A DNA stretch of 64,000 nt, from positions 62,001 through 126,000 of the forward strand of contig CAKUHU010000001.1 in NCBI GenBank assembly GCA_934659425.1, given 5' to 3'. The DNA comes from an uncultured Oscillospiraceae bacterium. Lineage in GTDB: Bacteria; Bacillota; Clostridia; Oscillospirales; Oscillospiraceae. This document shows positions 1 to 8,180 of this stretch, piece by piece. Within the stretch, counting starts at the first letter, position 1, and the number at the start of each line of letters is the position of its first letter. Position numbers and translations under genes: made by a program. Under the pieces are notes generated by a model. The model searched no databases and had not been told where the DNA came from. It saw only the letters and a program-made list of their open reading frames with translations.

Positions 1-724
1 TGCCCAGCGCCACCGACACGCCGGTGAGGAGGGCGTCGGCGATCTTGCTGATGCCTGCCACCATATCTCCGGCCATGACGTCCCGGATGGCGTTGGTGAA
101 GATGATGCCGGGGACTAGGGCCATGAGGGCGCCGATAATGATGCGCTCACTGTGCTCGCCGATCCCCAAGTAGGTCAGGCCCAAGGCGATGAAGGCAGAG
201 AGGGCGGCACCGAGCATGGTTTTGAAAAACAGGTTGGTGCCCAGCTGGGTCATGGCAGACTGGGACAGGCCGATGGCCAGTCCGCACATCCCGGCGCATA
301 TTGCATCCTGGAGAGAGCCGCCAAAGAAGAGGGAAAAGGCGGCACCGCCGATTATGTAAGCGGCCATCAGCACGGGAAAGGTATATAGCCGCTGGGTCTG
401 CCTGACACTTTGAAGCTGCTGCTGGGCCACCGCCAAAGGAGGCGCCTCTCGGCAGAGGCGGCGGCACAGATCGTTGTACTGCTCCAAAAGATCCACATTG
501 GTGCCGTGGGAGGGCATCCGACGGACTCGGGTCAGAGGAGTCCCGTCAGGAGCGGTAAAACTGACAATGATACAGTTGGGAATGACAAATGGGTCGGCTT
601 GGGTGACGCCATAGGCGTAGAGAAGGCGCTGAATGGATTCCTCCACCCGGTATATTTCCGCGCCACTCTCCAAAAGGCCATAACCCAGATCGGTGACTAA
701 GGAGAGAAGCTCATCATAATCCAT
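1..724 (-). CDS. Threonine/serine exporter family protein (ThrE/YjjP type), partial
   Basis: The reading frame on the minus strand begins at the ATG at 724 and runs off the left edge, so only the N-terminal part is present (about 241 residues). It starts MDYDELLSLVTDLGYGLL, followed by a soluble domain with the GAEIYRVEES segment, and then hydrophobic segments from about residue 130 (LMAAYIIGGAAFSLFFGG and later AFIALGLTYLGIG). This order, a cytosolic N-domain followed by several membrane helices, is that of the ThrE/YjjP (DUF1212) family, which exports threonine and serine across the cytoplasmic membrane. The C-terminal half lies outside the window, so it is not possible to say whether this is a full-length ThrE or the YjjP half of a two-gene exporter. 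Confidence 0.8.
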   Translation of the reverse strand, partial: MDYDELLSLVTDLGYGLLESGAEIYRVEESIQRLLYAYGVTQADPFVIPNCIIVSFTAPDGTPLTRVRRMPSHGTNVDLLEQYNDLCRRLCREAPPLAVAQQQLQSVRQTQRLYTFPVLMAAYIIGGAAFSLFFGGSLQDAICAGMCGLAIGLSQSAMTQLGTNLFFKTMLGAALSAFIALGLTYLGIGEHSERIIIGALMALVPGIIFTNAIRDVMAGDMVAGISKIADALLTGVSVALG

Positions 725-821
725 ATTGTTGTCCTCATTTTTCGCTTGTTTCAAGTAAGCAGTTTACCCCATTTCCGATGCCGCCGCAAGAGGGGGCGGA
801 AGGAAAAAGACGGAAATTTGT

Positions 822-854
822 CCCAAAGCGGCAAGCCCGGCTTGCCGCTTTGGG
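822..854 (-). terminator. Intrinsic terminator after the DUF3783 gene
   Basis: A perfect 14-bp stem (CCCAAAGCGGCAAG with its complement) and a 5-nt loop sits 21 nt beyond the stop of the 875-1243 gene. On the minus strand it is followed by a modest A/T tract. It separates that gene from the exporter gene. Confidence 0.7.
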
Positions 855-874
855 TGTTCAAAAGGAGCGGTTGT

Positions 875-1243
875 TCAAGAGAGCTGTTGACGCTCCTCCA
901 CCAGCTCCTCATAGAGGGCGCGAAGGGTCCATTCTACATTGGTGGGGGTAAGAATGGCCTTCAGACAGGTGTGGGGAATACCCAGCTTGCGGAGGGATTG
1001 GAGCATCCGGTCCAGCTGGCTTCCCGACAGAAAGCAGAACACCAGCATGGGCTCCGGGACGGGAGGGGCCGCAGGGACTTCTCCGGCGGGGCGAAGCCCT
1101 TGGGCCAGGGCGCCCACTGGACGTCCCAGGTCCTCTTCGGCCGCCATCCGCAGCCGAAGACCTTGGATGGCGCAGAGCTGGCGAAGCTTTGGGGCCCAAG
1201 GTGCGGGGCCCGGATCATAGAATAAAACGGTGGCTTTCGGCAT
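875..1243 (-). CDS. DUF3783 domain-containing protein
   Basis: A small soluble protein of 122 residues. It starts MPKATVLFYDPG, has a central segment with EPMLVFCFLSG, and ends in a helical TNVEWTLRALYEELVEERQQL tail; this is the usual shape of the DUF3783 family found in Clostridia. The family has no established biochemical role that I know of. The start at 1243 is preceded by a good GGGAGG ribosome binding site. It lies 71 nt downstream of the ZIP transporter gene on the same strand, so the two could be co-transcribed, and a strong hairpin follows its stop. No signal peptide or membrane segment is visible. Confidence 0.75.
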   Translation of the reverse strand: MPKATVLFYDPGPAPWAPKLRQLCAIQGLRLRMAAEEDLGRPVGALAQGLRPAGEVPAAPPVPEPMLVFCFLSGSQLDRMLQSLRKLGIPHTCLKAILTPTNVEWTLRALYEELVEERQQLS

Positions 1244-1314
1244 AGAGCTGGCCTCCCTAAACAGAGTTTAAAAATTTGTGCTGCTTCGCCATGGGAGACA
1301 CCGGCTGCGGTGCC

Positions 1315-2118
1315 TTACCCCAGCATGACGTCTAAAAGCATCATCAGGGCGAAGCCTGAGACAATCCCCATAGTGGCAAAATAGGGCTGCTCGCTTTGAT
1401 TTCGCTGGCACTCAGGAATGAGCTCGTGGACGGCGACTAAGATCATGGCCCCTGCCGCGAAGGAGAGGGCGTAAGGCAGCATCGCCTCCACATAGACCAC
1501 CAGCAGAGTGCCGATGACGCCAGCGATGGGCTCCACTATGCCGGAGGCCTGCCCCAACAGAAAGCTCTTTTTTCTGGAGTACCCCTCCCGCCGAAGGGGA
1601 AGGGATACCGCGGCCCCCTCGGGGAAATTCTGCAGGCCGATGCCCACTGCGATGATGACCGCCCCCATCAGGCTGTCCATGGTGTAGCTGGTGTTCTGCA
1701 GTGCGCCGAAGGCGACTCCCACGGCCAAGCCCTCTGGAATGTTGTGGAGGGTGATGGACAAGACCAGCAGGATGACCCGGTTGAGCCGTTCGTTGGGCTG
1801 TCCCTGGGCACTATCGGCCCTGCCCTGGGAGAAAGAGACGATCTTATCAGAGATCCACATAAACAGGGCCCCCAAAAGGAAGCCCACAGTAGCCACAAAA
1901 TAGGCCGGCTGGCTGGAAGAGGCCTCCGCCCGCTCGATGGCGGGCTGCAGCAGAGACCAAAAGCTGGCTGCGATCATGACTCCAGAGGCGAATCCCAACA
2001 TGAGGTTCAGTACCTTTGGATTTGGGGATTTGAAAAAAACGACTGTGGCGGCGCCCAGAGCGGTGACGAGCCAGGTTCCCAGGGTGGCAGTCAGCGCCAT
2101 CAGGACAAGTTGATTCAT
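1315..2118 (-). CDS. ZIP family metal transporter
   Basis: A 267-residue membrane protein that probably imports zinc or other divalent metals into the cytoplasm. It has about eight hydrophobic segments, a variable cytoplasmic loop around residues 90-105, and the family signature in two helices: the HNIPEGLAVG segment and the later NFPEGAAVS segment, in which His, Asn, Pro and Glu form the metal site. The start at 2118 is chosen because AGGAGGTGCG lies directly upstream; the frame is open further upstream but without a ribosome binding site. The length fits bacterial ZupT-like proteins. The exact metal cannot be told from sequence. Confidence 0.88.
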   Translation of the reverse strand: MNQLVLMALTATLGTWLVTALGAATVVFFKSPNPKVLNLMLGFASGVMIAASFWSLLQPAIERAEASSSQPAYFVATVGFLLGALFMWISDKIVSFSQGRADSAQGQPNERLNRVILLVLSITLHNIPEGLAVGVAFGALQNTSYTMDSLMGAVIIAVGIGLQNFPEGAAVSLPLRREGYSRKKSFLLGQASGIVEPIAGVIGTLLVVYVEAMLPYALSFAAGAMILVAVHELIPECQRNQSEQPYFATMGIVSGFALMMLLDVMLG

Positions 2119-2421
2119 ATCGCACCTCCTAAAATATCCATATCCAGCATATTGCGGTGTGGATATTTCGGTGCGGCAGAAAATGCGGATGGCCCTAAGA
2201 CAATATGGAAACGCAAGGCTTTTGGGTGGTTTTATAATATCGTGTCCATTTAAAGCGGCTTTCCCACGGGGCGGCAAACACATGCCGGCCCCTCAAGCCG
2301 GGTCCGAAAAATACGAGATCTGCCAGGCCCAGGGAAAAGGGCGAGGTCCGCAGGGACCCAGGGGCGCGTCCGCGGAGAAAGGGCAGTTATTCCCGCAAAA
2401 AAGCCGCATCCCCCCAAAGTG

Positions 2422-3117
2422 TTATTCATCGAGGTTTTCCCAAAGATTTTGAAGGGCTGGGTTTTTCTTCTGCTTTCTCATTTCGATTTGCTTTTTTACC
2501 GTTGCTGTACTTTTGAGTATTTTTTCTTTTGAAAAGGGAGAGACTTCTTTTATCTTTTCCATATCCATACCAGCACTTTGATTTTGCAGCATATCCACCA
2601 ATTCAGCGGACATCTCATCCACAATCATCTCTTCTAAAACAGCACTTCTGACTTCTTCATCAATGCCCTCAAAACCCCGATAATACTCATCTATGTATTG
2701 AAAAAGCTTTTTCATCTCTTCTTTGCTGCTGAGCAGGGAAGAGACTTCTCGTTTTTCTTCTTCGCCTCCGTTTTGCTTTACAAACTTGGCGATTTTGGCA
2801 ATCACTTTTTTGACAATATCATATGCAAATCCACCTACGACACCGCTTGCGGCAGCCAGTGCAATGAAGCTGAAAATCTCGTCATAGGGCGCCAAATCAT
2901 AATAGATGTCGATCCGGCCTCTCTCTTTTAGCTCCTTTTCATATTGAAGCCGATAAGTCCAGCCATAGTGTAGGGCCTGTCTTGCCTCATGCAAAACCGA
3001 TTCATATTTTTCGGCGCTTATCCTGCTGCCGCAATAAGGGCATTCCAATACTTCGGTATCATTGACGGCATAAATATTGGCGCAGGCGAGACAAATTTTC
3101 AAATGCTGACCTTTCAT
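2422..3117 (-). CDS. Hypothetical protein with N-terminal zinc ribbon
   Basis: About 231 residues. Two CxxC pairs near the N-terminus (CLAC and CPYC, 17 residues apart) form a zinc-ribbon pattern. A short hydrophobic segment follows around residues 85-105 (FIALAAASGVVGGFAYDIV), and the C-terminal half is charged, helical and rich in Glu and Lys. I do not recognise a family. The start at 3117 is preferred over upstream ATGs because GGAGG at 3126-3130 is then 8 nt away. It overlaps the preceding small ORF by the four bases ATGA, which suggests translational coupling. Its base composition is more AT-rich than the flanking ZIP gene, suggesting it belongs to the accessory region beside the island. 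Confidence 0.6.
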   Translation of the reverse strand: MKGQHLKICLACANIYAVNDTEVLECPYCGSRISAEKYESVLHEARQALHYGWTYRLQYEKELKERGRIDIYYDLAPYDEIFSFIALAAASGVVGGFAYDIVKKVIAKIAKFVKQNGGEEEKREVSSLLSSKEEMKKLFQYIDEYYRGFEGIDEEVRSAVLEEMIVDEMSAELVDMLQNQSAGMDMEKIKEVSPFSKEKILKSTATVKKQIEMRKQKKNPALQNLWENLDE

Positions 3118-3284
3118 TTCCATTTCCTCCAGCATTCCAAGCTCCCGGCGTTACATTCTCTAACTTCAATAACGGCATCGCCGCATATGGTATTTCCTAC
3201 AGCGCAAAGCAAGGAAGTCCCAATATCCAAAAACCAATATATTGGTCCCCCAACAGCTTTACCCATTGGAACATATATCACCAT
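3114..3284 (-). CDS. Small ORF of 56 residues, unknown
   Basis: A short reading frame (MVIYVPMGKAVGGPIYWF at its start) ends in an ATGA overlap with the zinc-ribbon gene. No clear ribosome binding site precedes its ATG. Its frame continues in register upstream to the stop codon of the decayed recombinase. It could therefore be the 3' remainder of a gene cut by the island junction at about 3.31 kb rather than a complete gene. I do not recognise the sequence. Confidence 0.3.
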   Translation of the reverse strand: MVIYVPMGKAVGGPIYWFLDIGTSLLCAVGNTICGDAVIEVRECNAGSLECWRKWK

Positions 3285-3302
3285 ACGGTTAGAAGTTCCG
3301 AT

Positions 3303-5018
3303 TTATCGCGCTTCCCGCGACAGCAATGCCACGGACTCCACAGATGCCCCGCATTCATCAAATTGCGTGAGCGCCTTTTGTTCAATGGGAAACTTGTACG
3401 CAATAGTCCTTACAAAGCGTTTCTGCGTCTTTTGTTCCTCACGCGGGAACAACTCAACCTCAGAAATCAGGTATTTCACAAGGTCACGCCGTTCTGCTGC
3501 ATTCATTCTATCATAGATTGCGTCAAAAGACGAGAGGATTCCGAGTATAGATTGCACAGACATTTGCTTACTTTCCAGAGTTGCCTTTTTCATCACGCTT
3601 TCTTGCAGCAGATCCGCTGCCTTATAAATCTGGTCATAGAGATCATTCAGTCGACGTGTCATATCTGCGCGGCGGCGCTCTGCATACCTATCATCCGGGG
3701 CAATACGGTCAATATCCTGCTCCAAGCTGTCACGGCTGCGCTGTAAAGCGGATAGCTGTTTTTTATAGACGCTAATATCATTTTCAACCTCGGTCATGTC
3801 CACGGCAGTCATCAACTTTTTCTGCAAATCCTTGATAAACTGCGGATTGCGGACAATCTTCCGGGTGTACTCCATCACCTCGTCCTCAACCTGACTGGCT
3901 ACCACACCATTTCTGCGGCAGACCGAAGTGCCCCCTGTGTTTTGTCGCATAGGAGCAGACATAAGATTCTGTGCGGCGTTCTGTTCCGTCCTGATTTGTC
4001 CACTTGGTCATGCCGATGTACATGAGTGCGCCGCATTGCGGACATTTTACAATGCCAGACAGCAGATGTGCATGATACTGACCGATGTTGTGATTGCCCT
4101 TTTTCCCGCGGATGGTTTTGATTTCCTGCATTTTGTCAAAATCCTCTTTGGAAAAAACGCCTCATGGGAAATCACCTCACTTAAAATATACTCGTCCTGT
4201 TTCACAAGCCGGTATTCATTATCCTTGCCGGAAACTTTCTCTGTGCGGCGCTTGCCCCATGCTACGCGCCCCGTATAAATCGGATTACTAAGCATTCTCT
4301 TACTGTGGTCAGAACTCCACTCTCCATAGCTGGGGCGGATTGCATTCTTTGCCGGTGGGCGAGTATAACCGTTTCGATTGAGATAGCCCGAAATTGCCGT
4401 GCAGCCCATATTGCGGTTCAGGAGCATATCAAAGACCAACTGCACAACTGCCTTTTCTTCTGGGACAGCCTCCAATTTTCCTTTACTCTTGTCATCGCCC
4501 TTTACCAGACGATACCCATCAGGGGCAAAGCCACCGTTCCAACCACCGGATTTTGCTTTTTCCTCGCGCCCCAAAAGGCTCTGTACAATGATATTTTCTC
4601 GCTCTAATTCAGCCACCGCGCCAAGAATGGTAATCATCATTTTTCCCGTCGAAGTTGAAGAATCAAGTCCATCTTCTACGCACATCAAGTGAACGCCGTA
4701 TTTCATAATGAACTCAAGGGAGTTCAGCACATCCTTCGTATTTCTGCCGAACCGCGATAGTTTGAAAACCAGCACATAGTCTGTATGTACTTTCCTGCTT
4801 TGAATGTCATCCAGCATCCGCTGGAACGCAGTCCGTCCCTCGATACTCTTGCCGCTTTTGCCTTCTTCAACGTAGGTATCAAGAACGGTCATGCCCCGAC
4901 GCTCGGCGCATTCAGCCAGATAGTGCTTCTGCCCGTCCAGACGATATCCCTTTACCTGACGCTCGCTACTGACGCGGATATAGATAACACACGATTTGCC
5001 CTCTTTCGTATTATACGT
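3303..5018 (-). pseudogene. Large serine recombinase, frameshifted
   Basis: Read in three frames this is one large serine recombinase of a mobilizable or conjugative element. The N-terminal resolvase domain (CVIYIRVSSERQVKGY, then KLSRFGRNTKDVL) is read to about 4150. A zinc-ribbon part (VKCPQCGALM) follows in the next frame, and the coiled-coil C-terminal part (YTRKIVRNPQFIKDLQKKL onward) follows from about 3930. Two single-base changes break it: one base too few in a T run near 4152 and one base too many in a G run near 3930. The expected start codon, 6 nt after AGGAGG at 5025-5030, reads ACG. The protein ends VESVALLSREAR, which resembles the end of RlmD at the other side of the island. 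As written it cannot produce a full-length enzyme. Confidence 0.85.
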
Positions 5019-5028
5019 AGATTTCCTC

Positions 5029-5298
5029 CTATTGCAGGACCGGGCGGTCAGGGAAAGCGAGCTGCAGGAAATAGCGGCGGCAGACGTGGTTGATGTTCGT
5101 AGCGATTCTGCTGACAGCGGCGGCTAACTTTTTCTGCTCGGTATAATCGACCTTGATGATGTACCCGTCAATCAGCATCTTGCGGGCGTATGCGCCGAAA
5201 TTGCGGGTGCTAAGCTGGTTCATCTTGTGACGGATCAGGCTCAGTTCCTGCTTGTCCAGACAGATTTCCTTGCGGATTGGCCTTGTGCGGGCTGGCAT
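5029..5298 (-). pseudogene. Truncated MobC-like relaxosome protein
   Basis: An 89-residue product beginning MPARTRPIRKEICLDKQE. Its first 75 residues follow the MobC pattern of a ribbon-helix-helix-like N-terminus, then NFGAYARKMLIDGYI and a leucine-rich stretch up to ATNINHVCRR. MobC proteins as I know them are about 110-125 residues and continue with a helical tail. Here the conserved part stops and a 14-residue unrelated tail ends at the border with the recombinase gene, which suggests truncation by a rearrangement. MobC helps a relaxase open oriT DNA; the relaxase gene that should follow is absent, so the pathway is incomplete. An oriT-like element lies about 190 bp upstream. Confidence 0.65.
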
Positions 5299-5424
5299 AT
5301 TGAAACACTCCTTTCACAATACAACGGACAAATTTGAAGTATTTGTTGAGTATGTGGAGAAGAAAATTTTGTTCTTCTACTTTACAACGGACATTTTTCT
5401 GCCGTTTTTTAAGTATCGGAGAAT

Positions 5425-5460
5425 AAAAAATGTCCCTGCTTCCGAAAAAACAGGGACATC
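5425..5460 (-). terminator. Terminator downstream of the redox operon
   Basis: TGTCCCTG (5431-5438) pairs with CAGGGACA (5451-5458), and on the minus strand the stem is followed by six T residues. It would end minus-strand transcripts coming from the flavodoxin operon and insulate the mobC region. Confidence 0.65.
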
Positions 5461-5486
5461 ACGATCTGTGGATATTGAGATTTAGA

Positions 5487-5600
5487 GAATAGCAAGCACA
5501 GCCGGTGTCCGCACACACGGCAAAAATGCGCATCCCAGCCTTACGGTTGGAATGCGCATTTTGGTTTTTTTGGGGGGGGTAGCCCCCAACCCTTGCTTTT
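5487..5600. other. oriT-like element 1
   Basis: The segment begins GAATAGCAAGCA. It continues with a small inverted repeat (CCGGTG and CACACGG), a larger hairpin (AAATGCGCAT and ATGCGCATTT), a T run and a G-rich/C-rich pair ending ACCCTTGC. The same order and several of the same words recur at 29277-29380. Lying just upstream of a mobC remnant, it is in the position expected for an origin of transfer. The nick site is not known to me for this family, so the assignment is an inference. Confidence 0.5.
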
Positions 5601-5630
5601 TGCGATAGATGTTGAAGATTACAGGCTTGA

Positions 5631-6107
5631 TTATCTGTGAATTGTTTTAATCCATGTCTGAATTTCTTTCTCCGGAGTACGGAGCGTGGATTCATCGAAC
5701 CGCACACTGAGTCCCGGTTTTACAATCGCACCATTACAGTCTTTCTCAAAGTCTTTCAGTGTATGCCCAAGCCAGCCGCCATTGGTGGCAAAGGGATACA
5801 CGGTTTTTCCATTCAGATCAGCCTGATTCAAAAAGCTGTGCATGGCGGGTGCGAAGGTGTACCACCAGACAGGAGAACCCAGAACGATGGTGTCGTAAAC
5901 CGTCAGATCAATGTGCAGTGGGTTCAGTTCCGGGCAATAGCCCGCTGCATTTTCACGCTGTCCCTGATCGACAACCGTATCATAATCGCCATCGTAGGGA
6001 ACGACCGTATCTATACGGGCAATATCTCCACCAATTTCTTTTTGAATCATTTCGGCAATACGCTTTGTATTGCCGCCGTAAGAATAATACAAAATCAGCG
6101 TTTTCAT
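5631..6107 (-). CDS. Flavodoxin family protein
   Basis: A 158-residue flavodoxin-fold protein, probably an FMN-binding electron carrier or quinone-type reductase. The phosphate-binding loop is at the N-terminus (LILYYSYGGNTKRIAEMI), and the aromatic loop GSPVWWYTFAPAMHSFL around residues 75-92 would stack on the flavin. The start at 6107 follows a GGAGAATGC site; the longer upstream frame overlaps the aldo/keto reductase gene and has no family match. It is the last gene of a five-gene minus-strand operon and begins 14 nt after the aldo/keto reductase stop. It belongs to the set of flavodoxins on this island. Confidence 0.85.
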   Translation of the reverse strand: MKTLILYYSYGGNTKRIAEMIQKEIGGDIARIDTVVPYDGDYDTVVDQGQRENAAGYCPELNPLHIDLTVYDTIVLGSPVWWYTFAPAMHSFLNQADLNGKTVYPFATNGGWLGHTLKDFEKDCNGAIVKPGLSVRFDESTLRTPEKEIQTWIKTIHR

Positions 6108-6120
6108 TTTAGCATTCTCC

Positions 6121-6990
6121 TTACGCCAACGGCTTTCCGCTGAATACGGGGAACCCGTTGAATTCACCATAATCCGCAATGCGCTCCATATTTTTGAGCG
6201 CCTGCATATCCACTTCGGAGATGGTGAAATCCACATCCGCATTATTTGCCATGTGGTCAGGGTTTGCCGTCTTGGGAAGCGCAATGGTTCCAAGCTGAAG
6301 CACATAACGGATGCAGAGCTGAGCGGCGGACACGCTGTATTTTTTCGCCATCTCCGCAACAGCCGGATTCTTCAGTGCCTCGCCGTGGGCGATGGGAGAA
6401 TAGGCTTCCACCTGAATGCCCTGTGCTTTGCAGAACTCCACCAGTTCCAGATCGGTATTGCTGATGTGCAGCAGGATCTGATTGACCATGGGCTTTACGC
6501 GGCAGGAACCAAGCAGGTTTTCCAGATCATCTTTCAAGAAGTTGGACACACCGATAACTTTGACCTTGCCCGCCGCCTGTGCATCCTCCAATGCACGCCA
6601 GACCTCCTTATTTTCTTCAAAATAGCGCTTCTCCACGCGGAACTCATTCCATGGCTGGGGGGAGTGAATGATCATCTGGTCCAGATAGTCAAGTCCCATC
6701 TTTTCCAGCGTTTCATCAATGGACTTTGCTGCAGATGCGTAGGTTTTCAGCTCTGCCGCCACCTTGCTGGCGACAAACAGCTCTGCCCGGGGAATGCCGC
6801 AGGTGCGCACACCCTCACCAACGCCCCGCTCATTGCCATAAGCCTGTGCGGTGTCAATCAACCGGTAGCCCAGCTTGACCGCTGCACGAACTGCTTCTGC
6901 CGCCTTATCATCGTCGATAAACCATGTGCCAAGCCCCAGCTTGGGAATTTGAACGCCGTTTTCCAGCGTGTAAGTTTCTTTCAGAATCAT
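6121..6990 (-). CDS. Aldo/keto reductase
   Basis: A 289-residue NADPH-dependent aldehyde or ketone reductase of the (beta/alpha)8 AKR fold. The catalytic tetrad is visible: Asp46 (LIDTAQAY), Tyr51, Lys76 (VASK) and His109 (MIIHSPQP). The cofactor-end segments VIGVSNF and LPKTANPDHMANN are also present. The start at 6990 has AAAGGAG upstream. It is the fourth gene in the MerR-controlled operon, between the cupin and flavodoxin genes. The substrate is unknown; together with the iron alcohol dehydrogenase and RibD-like enzyme it suggests detoxification of reactive carbonyls or electrophiles. Confidence 0.92.
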   Translation of the reverse strand: MILKETYTLENGVQIPKLGLGTWFIDDDKAAEAVRAAVKLGYRLIDTAQAYGNERGVGEGVRTCGIPRAELFVASKVAAELKTYASAAKSIDETLEKMGLDYLDQMIIHSPQPWNEFRVEKRYFEENKEVWRALEDAQAAGKVKVIGVSNFLKDDLENLLGSCRVKPMVNQILLHISNTDLELVEFCKAQGIQVEAYSPIAHGEALKNPAVAEMAKKYSVSAAQLCIRYVLQLGTIALPKTANPDHMANNADVDFTISEVDMQALKNMERIADYGEFNGFPVFSGKPLA

Positions 6991-7003
6991 TGTAATTTCT
7001 CCT

Positions 7004-7435
7004 TTACAGCTTTGCGTATTCTTCCTCGGATACCGGCTCACACCACTCATTCCGGCAATTCTCACCGGGGACTTCCACGGCGATATGACTGAACCAGCTA
7101 TCCTTTTTTGCTCCGTGCCAGTGCTTGACGTTGGCGGGAATCATAATCACGCTGCCCTCATGCAGGCTGACAGCCGCCTTGCCGTCCTCCTGATACCAGC
7201 CTTCGCCAGCCGTGCAGATCAGGAGCTGCCCGCCGCCCTTAGTGGCGTGATGAATATGCCAGTTATTACGGCACCCCGGCTCGAAGGTCACATTGGCGGC
7301 AAACAGACCGCCCTTCGGGTCTGTCAGCGGATTCAGGAAAGAATCTCCGATAAAATACTGGGCAAATGCCGTATTTGCCGCTCCTGTGCCGAACACATTG
7401 ATTTTCTCGAATTGTTCTTTGCTTTCGTACTTCAT
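7004..7435 (-). CDS. Cupin domain protein
   Basis: A 143-residue single-domain cupin. The first metal-binding motif reads HIHHATKGGGQLLICTAGEG and the second PANVKHWHGA, giving the usual three His and one Glu ligands. Such small cupins often accompany reductases and carboxymuconolactone-type proteins in stress or carbonyl-handling operons. The start at 7435 is preceded by AGGAGG. It lies 22 nt after the RibD-like gene and 13 nt before the aldo/keto reductase. The chemistry it performs cannot be told from sequence. Confidence 0.85.
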   Translation of the reverse strand: MKYESKEQFEKINVFGTGAANTAFAQYFIGDSFLNPLTDPKGGLFAANVTFEPGCRNNWHIHHATKGGGQLLICTAGEGWYQEDGKAAVSLHEGSVIMIPANVKHWHGAKKDSWFSHIAVEVPGENCRNEWCEPVSEEEYAKL

Positions 7436-7457
7436 AAGAATAACCTCCTGTAAAAGA

Positions 7458-8180
7458 TTATGGATTGACTGTATAACGCAGCCAGATGGAGCCACCGTCC
7501 ATGACCTTTGCCTCTTTCAGCGTAAAGCCCAGCGCCCTGTTTTCAGAAATACCCTTCTGCGCCCGGAAAACCGGCGGCGTATCCGGGCTTCCGTCTGCCG
7601 CTGCCGCCAGCACAATGCTGATCTCGTCACACATCCCCGCTTGCAGGAACGACCAGTTCAGCACGCCGCCTCCACCCAGCATCAGAGTTTCGATATGGAA
7701 TCCATCTTTCAGCTTGGAAAGTGCAAGGCCATAATCCAGCTCCGTTTTGCCCGTAATGATATAAGAGATCCCCAGTTTTCTCAAAAAGGCTTTATAGGCA
7801 TTGCTGACCTGCTCCGTCAGCACCTCGATGACATGAGCTGTGGTGTCCACATAGTGCAGTGTGCTGCTTTCCCAGCCCAGCTTGCCGTGGGGGTCTACTG
7901 AAACATAGAACATCCCAAAGTCCGGCTGTGCAAGAAAATCTCCTTTCGGAACAGTGGGGGCATTCTCGTCCAAATCGGGCTTTTTGTAGAAGGTGAAATT
8001 GTCATCCGTGGTCACTCTGCCGGACAGCCAGCCTTGATGATGATAAAAAGGTTCTTTTCCAAAGGCAATGTTGTAAAATACATCGCCCGCTGTGCCGCCC
8101 TGGGGTGTTTCCATGTAGCTGCCCATGATTTTCCCGTCCAAAGCGGTCATCATGTGGCAGAAAATATAAGGTCTGTTCAT
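7458..8180 (-). CDS. RibD C-terminal (dihydrofolate reductase-like) family protein
   Basis: A 240-residue protein of the RibD C-terminal/dihydrofolate-reductase-like fold. It starts MNRPYIFCHMMTALDGKI, the characteristic opening in which the Asp and Gly contact substrate. It later has the NADPH-binding segment LMLGGGGVLNWSFL. Free-standing members are NADPH reductases of uncertain substrate, not necessarily riboflavin enzymes. The ATG at 8180 overlaps the stop of the alcohol dehydrogenase gene as ATGA, so the two are translationally coupled. Second gene in the operon. Confidence 0.85.
   Translation of the reverse strand: MNRPYIFCHMMTALDGKIMGSYMETPQGGTAGDVFYNIAFGKEPFYHHQGWLSGRVTTDDNFTFYKKPDLDENAPTVPKGDFLAQPDFGMFYVSVDPHGKLGWESSTLHYVDTTAHVIEVLTEQVSNAYKAFLRKLGISYIITGKTELDYGLALSKLKDGFHIETLMLGGGGVLNWSFLQAGMCDEISIVLAAAADGSPDTPPVFRAQKGISENRALGFTLKEAKVMDGGSIWLRYTVNP

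Noticed and set aside
1744-2253. Plus-strand ORF opposite the ZIP transporter gene
   Set aside because: Antisense shadow of a clear ZIP gene, without a ribosome binding site.
5459-5707. Minus-strand ORF of 82 residues across the oriT-like element
   Set aside because: It crosses the hairpins and overlaps the flavodoxin 3' end in another frame; composition is not protein-like.
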